This document shows, in pieces, positions 47,931 through 56,657 of a stretch of DNA of 64,000 nucleotides. Position 1 is the first letter of the stretch, and each line of letters opens with the position of its first letter. Below the pieces are notes generated by a model. It saw nothing but the letters and a program-made list of their open reading frames with translations. It was not told the DNA's origin and searched no databases. Both the position numbers and the translations under genes were made by a program. The DNA is from Candidatus Saccharimonadota bacterium. Lineage in GTDB: Bacteria > Patescibacteriota > Saccharimonadia > Saccharimonadales > Saccharimonadaceae. The stretch is taken from positions 1-64,000 of the forward strand of contig JAFWSN010000002.1 of NCBI GenBank assembly GCA_017519305.1, written 5' to 3'.

Positions 47931-49592
47931 ATGAAGGGCTATATGAAAAACAGAGGCAATTTTAGCAGTATTTTGACTATACTTCCAGCCGCAATTATCA
48001 TACTTTTTGCTTTCGCAATCATACTCCCAGTAGTTCCAGAATCTACACATGCTGAAGGCGACGACCCAAATGAAGGCATTACAATCACGATCTCCCCTGA
48101 AATTAATGCAAACCTTATCTCTTCCGAAAATGGTGACTACAAAATCGTAAAAGATACTGTCACGATTGGTACTGACGCACTCAACGGTTATACTCTTTAT
48201 ATTTCAACTGACACCCCGAACCATCAAACATTATATTTGAATGGCGACACATCAAATGAATACAGAATCAATGGCACTACCGGCACCTACGAATCGCCAA
48301 AGACCTTAGGTGATTATGAATGGGGCTTCGCCGTACCAGGCGTTGGGCACTTCGACAATTCCTATGATGTGGAAAACCCAAATGAAAATTCCAAATTTGC
48401 TATTCTCCCAACCGAAAACAAGATCATTAGCGACTATACTGCTGCTACATCTGAAGATGCAACCGAAGTTTACTATGGCTTCAAGCTGGGCGGTACAATT
48501 GAGCCAGGGGCTTACGAAACCACCTTTATTTATACTGCTATTCCGGCCACTCAGCCACTAACGGCCAAGGCTATTTTTACTATTAACGGTAATCTTGATT
48601 TTGTCTACGACCGTAATGTCTACACTGCCTGGAGCACCTATACGTACAATGTTACAGGCGAAACACCAATCCAGTCTACTATTAAGAACATTTTCAACGT
48701 TCCGATAAGATCAAACGTTGAGCAACCAGGATGGGAGGACTATAGTATTCGTAGCAATATTTTATCTGTCAATTTTGAGCCATCGTTTTATAACTTCAAA
48801 CCAACCAGCCTGTCTAGCTGGTTTTCAGGGACTTCTTATCTTGCTTCGCTTACCAACCCAAACAATCTTAATACGAGCAGCGTAACAGACATGGGTACTA
48901 TGTTCCTCGATGCTGGATTTTATGCCACTACTTTTGATATTGGTGACCTTAGTAGTTGGGATACAAGCAACGTAACGAATATGAGGAGTATGTTTAGTTC
49001 TGCCGGTCGAAGAGTTGCTAATTTTGAGATAAAAGGTATTGGAAGTTGGGACACTAGTAAAGTGACACATATGGACAGGATGTTTAACTCCGCGGGATAT
49101 TCTTCCCACACCTGGAATATTGGCGATATTGGCGGCTGGGATACTAGCAGTGTTGTAAGTATGAACCATATGTTTTATAACGCTGGCTACAATGCCGATA
49201 CTTGGAACATCGGCAATCTCGATAACTGGAAAACTGGCAGTGTGACGGATATGAGCTGGATGTTCGCTTCTGCTGGAAGTAATGCTGCTACTACCTGGAA
49301 TATTGGCGACATTGGCGGCTGGGATACTGGCAATGTGACGAATATGAATGCCATGTTCAATAATGCTGGTCGTAATGCCGATACTTGGAACATCGGCAAT
49401 CTCGATGACTGGAAAACCGGCAGTGTGACGGATATGAGCCACGCGTTCTCTTATGCCGGTTATAATGCTGCTACTTGGAATATCGGAGATATTCATGCCT
49501 GGAACGTGTCCAACGTGACAGAACGCACCGGCTTCGTAAACTGGAGTCAAGCCAACATCGACACCTCCAAACTCCCATGGCAATCCGACTAA
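47931..49592 (+). CDS. Secreted BspA-like (DUF285) repeat surface protein, 553 aa
   Basis: A shorter paralogue of the protein at 357-3644. ATG 47931 would be almost leaderless; ATG 47943 with AAGGG 4 bases upstream is an alternative giving a typical MKNRGNFSS signal peptide. After the signal (to about residue 40) comes a domain of about 180 residues shared with the larger paralogue (TVTIGTDALNGYTLYISTD, GTTGTYESP, DATEVYYGFK). A linker follows, then seven repeats of about 30 residues (MFxxAGYNADTWNIGDIGGWDT). No cell-wall anchor is seen. Repeats within this gene are very alike at the DNA level. Confidence 0.87.
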   Translation: MKGYMKNRGNFSSILTILPAAIIILFAFAIILPVVPESTHAEGDDPNEGITITISPEINANLISSENGDYKIVKDTVTIGTDALNGYTLYISTDTPNHQTLYLNGDTSNEYRINGTTGTYESPKTLGDYEWGFAVPGVGHFDNSYDVENPNENSKFAILPTENKIISDYTAATSEDATEVYYGFKLGGTIEPGAYETTFIYTAIPATQPLTAKAIFTINGNLDFVYDRNVYTAWSTYTYNVTGETPIQSTIKNIFNVPIRSNVEQPGWEDYSIRSNILSVNFEPSFYNFKPTSLSSWFSGTSYLASLTNPNNLNTSSVTDMGTMFLDAGFYATTFDIGDLSSWDTSNVTNMRSMFSSAGRRVANFEIKGIGSWDTSKVTHMDRMFNSAGYSSHTWNIGDIGGWDTSSVVSMNHMFYNAGYNADTWNIGNLDNWKTGSVTDMSWMFASAGSNAATTWNIGDIGGWDTGNVTNMNAMFNNAGRNADTWNIGNLDDWKTGSVTDMSHAFSYAGYNAATWNIGDIHAWNVSNVTERTGFVNWSQANIDTSKLPWQSD

Positions 49593-49597
49593 TAAAC

Positions 49598-49626
49598 AAC
49601 AAAAAGCGCTCCACGGGCGCCTTTTT
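49598..49626. terminator. Bidirectional terminator between the BspA-like gene and the nrdR operon
   Basis: AAAAAGCGC-TCCACG-GGCGCCTTTTT works for both converging genes. Confidence 0.75.
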
Positions 49627-49885
49627 ACATCATATAATATAGCACTTCATTAATTAGTGGCATCGCCTTGCCCCGCCACAGCGCGCGCACGTCGCCGTTT
49701 GGGCCTAGTGCCACAATAGATGGATATTCCACGATGTCATAAGTCTCACAAAATCCGGTATCAACGTCCGGGTCCAAAACCTCAATCTCGCGCCCAGTCT
49801 GGCGACGAAAATTCTCCAACCACTCAAAAACTGTTCTAGAATAATCCTGATCATCACGAAAAACACATACCACCCGAGGAGACAT
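49625..49885 (-). CDS. Thioredoxin-fold-like small protein without CXXC
   Basis: 86 aa: MSPRVVCVFRDDQDYSRTVFEWLENF, a strand EIEVLDPD, then FCETYDIVEYPSIVAL, where YPS corresponds to the cis-proline of thioredoxins. The active-site CXXC is absent. It may be a binding protein rather than a reductase. Its ATG shares one base with the nrdR stop (TAATG), so the pair is coupled, perhaps reflecting a redox or ribonucleotide-reductase link (inference). Confidence 0.6.
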   Translation of the reverse strand: MSPRVVCVFRDDQDYSRTVFEWLENFRRQTGREIEVLDPDVDTGFCETYDIVEYPSIVALGPNGDVRALWRGKAMPLINEVLYYMM

Positions 49886-50340
49886 TATTTATTCCTCTTT
49901 TTCTTTTGCTCTTTCAAAATCTCTTCGAAATCGTCCAAAGTCTTGAATTCCTGGAACACGCTAGCAAAACGCACGTAAGCCACTTCGTTAATCTCTGCTA
50001 AAACATCCAGGACGGCTTCACCGATCTGTTTAGATTGAACTTCATCCGTACCGAGGCCATATAAAGAATCGATTACGCGGTTGATTACGTTCTCTACTTC
50101 AAGCTCAGAGTTGAAGAATTTGCCGACACTGCGTTTTACCGCATGCATCAACTTATCACGGTCAAAAATCTCTTTATTACCATTGCGTTTAATCACCGTT
50201 AACGCTGGCATTTCAATACGCTCATAAGTAGTAAAACGATGCCCATCCGACGTCTCACGGCGCCTTCTGATCATTTTTCCATCGACTGTCTCGCGGCTCT
50301 CCAAGACTTTGCTGTCACCAATTCGATATTTCGGTTCCAT
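49885..50340 (-). CDS. nrdR: NrdR-like regulator with a degenerate zinc ribbon
   Basis: NrdR represses ribonucleotide reductase genes in response to ATP/dATP bound by its ATP-cone. The 151-aa length and the ATP-cone (LTVIKRNGNKEIFDRDKLMHAVKRSV...) are normal. The N-terminal zinc ribbon keeps the frame of the family (DSKVLESRETVDGKMIRRRRE, RFTTYERIE), but all four cysteines are replaced: EPKY where CPxC is expected and TSDG where CxxC is expected. DNA binding or its metal dependence must therefore differ. It lies between ftsZ (14-base gap) and the thioredoxin-like gene. Confidence 0.85.
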   Translation of the reverse strand: MEPKYRIGDSKVLESRETVDGKMIRRRRETSDGHRFTTYERIEMPALTVIKRNGNKEIFDRDKLMHAVKRSVGKFFNSELEVENVINRVIDSLYGLGTDEVQSKQIGEAVLDVLAEINEVAYVRFASVFQEFKTLDDFEEILKEQKKKRNK

Positions 50341-50354
50341 CCGCGACCGCCTTT

Positions 50355-51533
50355 CTAGTTTTTCTTCTTCCTGCCCAAGAATCTTTCTCTTAGTGAAGGT
50401 GGTACATCCATCTCATCGTCATCTGGAGTTGGCTCCGCTTCTGGTTCGGCTGGTGCCTCATCTTTGATTGAATCCCACATGTTAGTCTTCGTATCAATTG
50501 CGAAATCTTTTTCTTCAGCTTCTGGTTTTTCGTCTTCCATTGAAGTTGCCGGTTTTTCGTCCTTTGCTTCAACTGGTTCTTGACGATAATCCGAATCAAA
50601 ACCGGTAGCAACTACGGTTACCACGATTTCATCCTCAAGCTCTGGGCGAATTGACGCACCAAAGATGATGTTTGCATCTGGAGAAACTGAACCAGTAATT
50701 ACCTCAGCAGCTTCTTGAATCTCAGACATTGACATATCATAGCCACCAGCGACTGAGAAGAGCACGCCACGTGCACCTTCGATACGAACTTCAATAAGCG
50801 GCGACTCAACTGCTTGTTGTGCAGCGAGTACAGCACGATTTTCGCCTGAAGCACGGCCAATACCCATGAGTGCTGAACCAGCATTCTTCATGATAGCCTT
50901 CACATCGGCAAAGTCTAGGTTAATGAGCGAGTGCTCGGTAATAAGTTCGGAAATACCCTGAACACCTTGACGAAGTACATCGTCTGCAATCTTGAAAGTC
51001 TCAAGAAGCGGCGTACGTGGATCAATCGTTTGAAGTAAACGGTCATTAGGAATAGTAATAAGCGCATCGACTTGGTGTGCAAGTTTATCAATTGCGAGTT
51101 CTGCGTTGTCGCGGCGTTTTGCACCTTCGAACGTGAATGGTTTAGTTGCAACACCAACAGTAAGGATATCTTTTTTGCGAGCTTCTTCGGCCACAATTGG
51201 ACCAGCACCAGAACCAGTACCACCACCAGCACCAAGCGTAATGAATACCATATCGGCACCGTCGAGAGCTTTATCAATCTCTTCGCGGCTTTCGTCTGCT
51301 GCTTCGCGACCTTTTTCTGGGTCACCACCGGCACCAAGACCTTTACCAATGTGTACCTTTACGTCAGCTGATGAATGATGCAATGCTTGTGCATCGGTGT
51401 TAACTGCTACAAATTCCACGCCAGAAAGCCCAACCTCTTTCATGCGATCTACTGCCGAACCACCAGCGCCACCGACACCGACGACCTTAATGCTTGCTGT
51501 ACTCTCCACCTCAGTTGGTTTAATTTCAGGCAT
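50355..51533 (-). CDS. ftsZ: Cell division protein FtsZ
   Basis: Tubulin-like GTPase that forms the division ring. The start is ATG 51533 ([12 protein letters not shown]), with GAGGAA 7 bases upstream. The GTPase domain holds [15 protein letters not shown], the tubulin signature GGGTGSG (103-109), and [11 protein letters not shown] in the C-subdomain. A disordered acidic linker (about residues 320-380) leads to a basic end [11 protein letters not shown] instead of the usual conserved FtsA-binding peptide. A TATACT element upstream suggests its own promoter, 86 bases after ftsA. Confidence 0.95.
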   Translation of the reverse strand: MPEIKPTEVESTASIKVVGVGGAGGSAVDRMKEVGLSGVEFVAVNTDAQALHHSSADVKVHIGKGLGAGGDPEKGREAADESREEIDKALDGADMVFITLGAGGGTGSGAGPIVAEEARKKDILTVGVATKPFTFEGAKRRDNAELAIDKLAHQVDALITIPNDRLLQTIDPRTPLLETFKIADDVLRQGVQGISELITEHSLINLDFADVKAIMKNAGSALMGIGRASGENRAVLAAQQAVESPLIEVRIEGARGVLFSVAGGYDMSMSEIQEAAEVITGSVSPDANIIFGASIRPELEDEIVVTVVATGFDSDYRQEPVEAKDEKPATSMEDEKPEAEEKDFAIDTKTNMWDSIKDEAPAEPEAEPTPDDDEMDVPPSLRERFLGRKKKN

Positions 51534-51619
51534 AATTTTTTCCTCGCTTTTAGAATATCTTTTTTCTAGTATATCATAAAAAACCAAAAAACAACTCTAA
51601 AAACTCTCCATAAAACAGA

Positions 51620-52858
51620 TTAAAACTTTGAGAAGATTTTCTTAATGAAAGATGGGCCAGATTTCTTAGTTTTTGGCTTCTTGGCGGCCTTTTTCTTTGG
51701 GGTATTATTCTGAATCGGGTTATCTTCCGTTGCCATCATGGCAAGACCAACCGCAGCAGCATATTCAGGTTTTTCAATATCGCCAGCTACTCCGCCTAGT
51801 CCCCTTGGCATACCAATCTTAGCCGAAGCTTCGAGGGCTTCTTTAGCAAACACTTCGATATCGCGCATTTTGGCACCACCACCAACCAGTACGACGCCCT
51901 CTGGCAACCTCTGGTCGTATTTAGCAGTCTTTAGTTTCTTACGGACTTCGCCGAAAATCTCATCCAGACGAGCCTTAGCTACCGTCTCGACTTCTTTCCT
52001 GTCGAATACACGTTCTTCTTTGCCTCTGTTAATCCTAATCACATTAGTCTTATCAGCACTCATATTGCCAGTAATGAAGCGGGTCTTAATTTCCTCAGCA
52101 AGCTCTGGCTCAATTGCAAGAACAATCGCCAAATCATTGGTGATATTATTAGAGCCAGCTGGCACTACACCAACATATTGCAAGTCGCCTTCTTCGTAAA
52201 CCGCAATCGAAGTCGTAGCTGCACCAAGGTCAATCACGGCTACACCGTTTTCCATCTGTTTTTCAGATAGTACAGCCTTAGCCGCTGCCACTACACTTGG
52301 CACAATACGCTCAGCCGCAACATCAGCATTCTCAGTAGCTTTCCTCAAGTTTTCAATATTTGGAGTCAAAGCCGAAATTACGCAAGCACGCATCTCGAGA
52401 CGCGTACCAGACATACCAAGTGGATCTTTAATACCACCTTGACCATCAATTGCATATTCAAGTGGCACTACATCAAGCACCTCACGGTTTGCCGGGATTC
52501 TTCCTACAACCGCTACGTCTTCGACGCGTGCCAAATCTTCTTCGTCAATCTCATGATCTACCACACCTACGGCAATCATGCCTTCGGTATTGGTAGTCAA
52601 AATTTGTGAACCATTCGTAGAAACGTAAGCCGAGTCAACGTTGCGACCGCACATGTGTTCAACTTCGCCGAGCATTTTATCAATTGCGCCAGCCGGGCCA
52701 GCCAAATTGGCCACCACACCTTTACGCATACCAACAGATTTGCCCTCGTTATAACCAACGACAGCAAGTTCCCCACTTTTAGAAACAGATAGCACTACCG
52801 CACGAACGTTCTCGGTTCCGACGTCTAGTCCTACTGCATAACGGCTTACTTCATCCAT
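51620..52858 (-). CDS. ftsA: Cell division protein FtsA
   Basis: Actin-like ATPase that tethers FtsZ to the membrane. 412 aa with AVGLDVGTENVRAVV (phosphate 1), VIDLGAATTSIAVYEEGDL (phosphate 2), VLVGGGAKMRDIEVFA (adenosine motif). A C-terminal basic amphipathic helix (SGPSFIKKIFSKF) is the membrane-targeting sequence. TTGCCA, 17 bases, TATAAT (52866-52871) ends 7 bases before the ATG, so the mRNA is predicted to start at or next to the start codon. Confidence 0.94.
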   Translation of the reverse strand: MDEVSRYAVGLDVGTENVRAVVLSVSKSGELAVVGYNEGKSVGMRKGVVANLAGPAGAIDKMLGEVEHMCGRNVDSAYVSTNGSQILTTNTEGMIAVGVVDHEIDEEDLARVEDVAVVGRIPANREVLDVVPLEYAIDGQGGIKDPLGMSGTRLEMRACVISALTPNIENLRKATENADVAAERIVPSVVAAAKAVLSEKQMENGVAVIDLGAATTSIAVYEEGDLQYVGVVPAGSNNITNDLAIVLAIEPELAEEIKTRFITGNMSADKTNVIRINRGKEERVFDRKEVETVAKARLDEIFGEVRKKLKTAKYDQRLPEGVVLVGGGAKMRDIEVFAKEALEASAKIGMPRGLGGVAGDIEKPEYAAAVGLAMMATEDNPIQNNTPKKKAAKKPKTKKSGPSFIKKIFSKF

Positions 52859-52865
52859 AAGCTTT

Positions 52866-52894
52866 ATTATACACGCTATTTGCTATTTTGGCAA
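52866..52894 (-). promoter_or_regulatory. ftsA promoter producing a leaderless mRNA
   Basis: TTGCCA (52889-52894), 17-base spacer, TATAAT (52866-52871), 7 bases before ATG 52858. Confidence 0.75.
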
Positions 52895-53629
52895 AGTTAA
52901 AACCTCGTAGCCATCTTCGGTCACCAAAATCGTGTGCTCACAGTGACAGCCAATCGAGCCATCTTTCATTTTTACAGACCAGCCATCATCTTTATCGACA
53001 TAATTGGCCGGCTTGCCAAGACAAGACATTGGCTCAATACAAATCGTATCCCCCACCTTTAGAACATAGCCAGTTCCCTTGCGTCCGTAATTCGGCACCT
53101 CTGGGGCTTCGTGCATCGTTTTGCCAATACCATGCCCAATATAATTCTCAATTACACCGAGATGACCAGCTCTTAGAACCTTTTCTACGGCATGGCCAAT
53201 ATCACCAATGTGCGCACCAGGCCTTACCTGCTCAATCCCATCCCAAAGTGAAGATTCTGTTACGCTAATCATCTTTTTAACTGCTGGATTTCCCTTACCA
53301 CCCACCAACATAGTGAAGGCCGAATCAGTAAAGTAACCCTTATAGGAAATCACTAAATCAAACGAAACCTTATCGCCCTCTTCGAGCGGTTCATCTTTTG
53401 GTGCACCATGTACCAACTGATCATTAACCGAAATACAGATCGCGCCCGGGAATTTCTCTTCTAGCGTATCGTATGCCACCCCAGCACCACGCGCAATAAT
53501 CTCTTTGCGCACCCAAGCATCGACCTCTTTACCAGTCATGCCCGGTTTTACGTATTCTTTCAAATCGGCAAGCAAGTGGCCCAAAATTTGGCCACCTTCA
53601 CGCATCGCCGTTAGTTTATCATTCGCCAT
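52883..53629 (-). CDS. map: Methionine aminopeptidase, type I
   Basis: Removes the initiator methionine from nascent proteins. About 248 aa in the pita-bread fold. Metal ligands are the Asp pair (SFDLVISYKGYFTDSAFT), His in YIGHGIGKTMHEAPEVPNYG, Glu in CIEPMS and Glu in CEHTILVTEDG. The start is set at ATG 53629 (MANDKLTAM) inside the end of adk; a GTG 21 bases upstream is possible. It overlaps adk by 11 bases, as in many adk-map pairs. Confidence 0.93.
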   Translation of the reverse strand: MANDKLTAMREGGQILGHLLADLKEYVKPGMTGKEVDAWVRKEIIARGAGVAYDTLEEKFPGAICISVNDQLVHGAPKDEPLEEGDKVSFDLVISYKGYFTDSAFTMLVGGKGNPAVKKMISVTESSLWDGIEQVRPGAHIGDIGHAVEKVLRAGHLGVIENYIGHGIGKTMHEAPEVPNYGRKGTGYVLKVGDTICIEPMSCLGKPANYVDKDDGWSVKMKDGSIGCHCEHTILVTEDGYEVLTLPK

Positions 53630-54212
53630 AACTACGCTCGATTTCTCCACCGTTTACATCAGCCGTTTGCACACGTGCACCCGGCACCATTTCTTTCACT
53701 ACATCGACCAAACGATTGGTCACTTCTTCGACTGAGCCAACGCCATTGACCTTACGAATTTCAATATTTTTAGCCTCTAACAGATTAAAAATTGAATAAA
53801 AATTTTGTTCAGCAATCTCAAAACGACGGTCGATGCTTTCTTTGCTCATGTCGTCATCGCGTCCACGTAAAGCCAAACGTTCGTACAATTCTTCCTTTGG
53901 CACTTCTAACAAAATTGCTCCATCAATCTTCTCCGCAAACTTATCCATAAACCATTCTGCTTGATATTCATCACGTGGATAACCATCTAGGATCACATCG
54001 TAGCCTTCAGCCTCAGTTTTTTCGATTTGCATACCCATCAAACGGTTCACGTCGTCATCTTCAACGAGTTCACCACGATTCATGATTTCTGCATACTCAC
54101 CAGTCTCCCTTAGTACCTGTCCAACCGAAATCCAACGCCAACCAAAAATCTCCGAAAGGGCCTTCCCTTGCGTCCCTTTACCAGAACCAGCCAAACCGAA
54201 CAATATGATCAT
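53619..54212 (-). CDS. adk: Adenylate kinase (short LID form)
   Basis: Interconverts AMP, ADP and ATP. 197 aa with the P-loop GLAGSGKGTQ (residues 6-15), an NMP-binding part (GELVEDDDVNRLM), ILDGYPRDEYQAEWF and the arginine motif RLALRGRDDD...IDRRF. The LID is reduced to a few residues, so no zinc site exists. AAAGGAGAAAC precedes ATG 54212. The rpsU terminator lies just upstream, so adk-map start a new transcript. Confidence 0.9.
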   Translation of the reverse strand: MIILFGLAGSGKGTQGKALSEIFGWRWISVGQVLRETGEYAEIMNRGELVEDDDVNRLMGMQIEKTEAEGYDVILDGYPRDEYQAEWFMDKFAEKIDGAILLEVPKEELYERLALRGRDDDMSKESIDRRFEIAEQNFYSIFNLLEAKNIEIRKVNGVGSVEEVTNRLVDVVKEMVPGARVQTADVNGGEIERSYGE

Positions 54213-54244
54213 AGTTTCTCCTTTTAATTCCCTATTATTATATC

Positions 54245-54275
54245 AAAAATACCTCCCGAAGGAGGTATTTTTTAT
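54245..54275 (-). terminator. Terminator of rpsU
   Basis: Minus-strand AATACCTCC-TTCG-GGAGGTATT followed by TTTG. It overlaps the final codon(s) of rpsU. Confidence 0.85.
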
Positions 54276-54490
54276 TTAAGACCTAATTTGATGCGTTCAG
54301 TCTTTTCAGCTTTACGCTGTTCACGAATGATTGCTTTAAGACGGCGCTCACGTTTTGAAATTGGCTTATGAAAACGCATTTGATCCTTCTTGAGAGGCAT
54401 TACACCACTCTGAAGAACTTTGCGATTGAAACGACGAATAATGTTCTCATTCGCTTCACCTTGGTCTTTTCTAGTAACTTTGATTGCCAT
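54272..54490 (-). CDS. rpsU: Ribosomal protein bS21
   Basis: 72 aa from ATG 54490: MAIKVTRKDQGEANENIIRRFNRKV...KRERRLKAIIREQRKAEK, a 30S protein next to the anti-Shine-Dalgarno region of 16S rRNA. TTGTTT (54524-54529), 17 bases, TGG-TATAAT (54501-54506) ends 10 bases before the ATG, leaving a leader of only 3-4 bases and no Shine-Dalgarno site. A link between bS21 and leaderless start selection is tempting but unproven. Confidence 0.93.
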   Translation of the reverse strand: MAIKVTRKDQGEANENIIRRFNRKVLQSGVMPLKKDQMRFHKPISKRERRLKAIIREQRKAEKTERIKLGLK

Positions 54491-54535
54491 ATTGGGATAA
54501 ATTATACCACCTGTAAGGTAAAAAAACAACCCCCG

Positions 54536-54625
54536 AAAATAAGAGGCGCTTGTCGAGACTCGAGCTCGAGCGTTGCTGAGACTCGAAATCGAGCGCAGCG
54601 AGATCCGAGTCTCTCTTTTTTGAGT
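54536..54625. repeat. GAGACTCGA repeats downstream of tRNA-Asp
   Basis: Copies GAGACTCGAGCTCGAGCG and GAGACTCGAAATCGAGCG, plus an inverted CGAGTCTC, lie within 90 bases of the tRNA-Asp gene, whose T-arm strand reads GAGACTCGAACTCGCG. The inverted pair can form a long hairpin followed by a T-run on the plus strand and may double as a terminator. Confidence 0.5.
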
Positions 54626-54643
54626 TTTTTATTGCATAAAAAA

Positions 54644-54720
54644 TGGCGGACACGACGAGACTCGAACTCGCGACCTCCGCCGTGACAGGGCGGCGCTCTA
54701 ACCAACTGAGCTACGTGTCC
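54644..54720 (-). tRNA. tRNA-Asp (anticodon GTC), CCA encoded
   Basis: Acceptor GGACACG/CGTGTCC, D-arm GCTCAGTTGGTTAGAGC, anticodon stem CCGCC/GGCGG with loop CTGTCAC (GTC), T-arm GCGAGTTCGAGTCTCGT, discriminator G and CCA at 54644-54646. Confidence 0.95.
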
Positions 54721-54747
54721 ACGTTCACAATTATATCTAATTTAAAC

Positions 54748-54787
54748 AAAAACTTCAACCCCTAATCTTTTAAAGGTTGAAGTTTTC
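54748..54787 (-). terminator. Terminator of the DHH-like gene
   Basis: Minus-strand AACTTCAACC...GGTTGAAGTT stem with an A+T-rich loop and TTTTTG. Confidence 0.75.
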
Positions 54788-54790
54788 TAT

Positions 54791-56500
54791 TTACATTCCA
54801 GGAATACGGAAGGCAGTTGGGTCGTTCGCTGGTGCGGTATAAATCTGATCCTGCATTATTGGCTGTTCACCAAGTGGTTGCGGTTCTGGCGCCGCCACTG
54901 GTTGCGCTGGCGCAATCGGCTGAGCTGGCTGGGCTGGTTGCTGAACGACTGGATCAATTGGGGCTACCGGTTGTTCCACTGGAGCCACCTGTTGCTCTAC
55001 TGGAGCCGAAGCTACTGGCTGCATCTCTGGAATTGGCGCCGGAGCCGAAGTGAATTCTGGCTCTGGTGCTACTTGCACTGGAGCTACTGGTTGTGCTTCA
55101 ATCGCTGGCGCAGCCGACAAGTCAACTACTGGCGCTGGAGGTGGCGGCAAAATACCGTCGCTAGTAGCATTTACTGGCGTTTCTACTGCACTATAATCCA
55201 TCTCGACATTCGGAACTTCTGAATCAACTGAAACGATTGGAGCAACTGCAGCGGCCGGATTGTTGTCGCCGGTTAAGGCTTCCGCCATCATATCACCATA
55301 TTTACTGCTTTCGCTGTCTAAGTTTTCACTACTTAGCTCCACCGGTGGTACAATCGTTAACTCTGGTTTGCCACTAATCAAACTCTCTTCCGGCATTGGC
55401 CTTGGATCTTCTGGTCTTACTACCGGCAATTCGTTCGTTGGCAATGCTTTTGCCTCAAACACTGGTTCAGCTGCCGGTCCAGCAGTTTCCTCGGCCGAAG
55501 CCTCAGCTTCTACTTCTTTGAAAGAATCTTCAATATCTTTAAGATCAATCAAGCCATCATCAGCTTTTGGCTCATCTGTAGTTGCTTCTTCTTCTGGATT
55601 AGTCTTTGGTGGTAATTCTTCTTCATTCGTATCATCAACCACCTCAGCATGAGTGACGCCGATATTTTCTTTGTCTTGTTCAGTCATCAAATTCTGGAAC
55701 AAAGCATTGTCTGTCTCAGAGGTAATATTCTTAGCAATCAATTGCTGATCGGCGCCAGAACGCATCAATTTGGAAGCCACCAACATCGTTGATGGTGTAG
55801 TTTGTGCGTTCGAGAAACGATCCGTAGCGGCCACAATACCGGTAAGATAAGCGGTTGCTTCGTCTTGTTCGACTGGGAAATCACCGCCAAAGGCATACGA
55901 AAGCTCAGCTGCCATCTCGGAAATTGAGCTAAAGGACGGCTCGCTCCATTCGATCTCGCCAAACTTACCAGGTTGGTTTGTCGAAATATTAACAATCGTT
56001 GCATCGTGCATGATTCTACCGTGTTCACGCAAGGCATCATCAAGGTCAATACCATTCGCCACATCAAGAGCAATTACGAGATCAACATTGTAATCACCAT
56101 AAGAAAATTCTAGGTCGTCTTCGCCAATTTTTGTGCCATACGGAGTAATGTAAACTTTCACATAGTTGCCATCAACTTTATAGCGCAAGTGGTCCGCCTT
56201 GTCCTTGTTGATTGCCACTACGAAGTCCTGAAGCGTATCAGTCGAACTCACCAGATTCTCTTCTGGCTTCAAAAACTCCAAAGCATTTGGCGTCGCACCA
56301 GAATAAATAGCCGTCGCACGTTTCCCCATTTTGTCGAAAAAGATTGACATACCAATCGCGGCCGCAAGATCGTCCACAGATGGGTCAGAAGACAATGCGA
56401 TCAAAATATTCTTAGCATCGTAAATTTTATCAATAATGTCATCAACGACGTTTCTCTCGTTGACTTCAGGGGTATTTTGAGTTGTTTGTTCGTTTGGCAT
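54791..56500 (-). CDS. DHH-phosphoesterase-like protein with a Pro/Ala-rich tail
   Basis: 569 aa. Residues about 15-275 follow the DHH/RecJ-like fold (ILIALSSDPSVDDLAAAIGMSIFF, then VDLVIALDVANGIDLDD, an IVNISTNQPGKFG segment, SSISEMAAELSYAFGGDFP, and YLTGIVAATDRFSN). The catalytic signatures are eroded: DHH is replaced by IST and the first HxDxD by SSDPSVDD, so nuclease or cyclic-dinucleotide cleavage is unlikely. The rest is acidic, then Pro/Ala/Gln/Val-rich and probably disordered, ending FRIPGM. Role unknown; a nucleotide-sensing scaffold is one idea. Confidence 0.72.
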   Translation of the reverse strand: MPNEQTTQNTPEVNERNVVDDIIDKIYDAKNILIALSSDPSVDDLAAAIGMSIFFDKMGKRATAIYSGATPNALEFLKPEENLVSSTDTLQDFVVAINKDKADHLRYKVDGNYVKVYITPYGTKIGEDDLEFSYGDYNVDLVIALDVANGIDLDDALREHGRIMHDATIVNISTNQPGKFGEIEWSEPSFSSISEMAAELSYAFGGDFPVEQDEATAYLTGIVAATDRFSNAQTTPSTMLVASKLMRSGADQQLIAKNITSETDNALFQNLMTEQDKENIGVTHAEVVDDTNEEELPPKTNPEEEATTDEPKADDGLIDLKDIEDSFKEVEAEASAEETAGPAAEPVFEAKALPTNELPVVRPEDPRPMPEESLISGKPELTIVPPVELSSENLDSESSKYGDMMAEALTGDNNPAAAVAPIVSVDSEVPNVEMDYSAVETPVNATSDGILPPPPAPVVDLSAAPAIEAQPVAPVQVAPEPEFTSAPAPIPEMQPVASAPVEQQVAPVEQPVAPIDPVVQQPAQPAQPIAPAQPVAAPEPQPLGEQPIMQDQIYTAPANDPTAFRIPGM

Positions 56501-56657
56501 TTTTATTTTGGACCTATTTACTCCACCATCTTAGCATAAGCTGTTCGATTTGTAAAGAGGCTTCAGGGAGAAAAAATCTCATGTCTTTACTTTTCTTTAA
56601 AAATAAGATATAATACTTCGAAAGTTATTAATTTTTAATCTAAATAGGAATTTCTAA

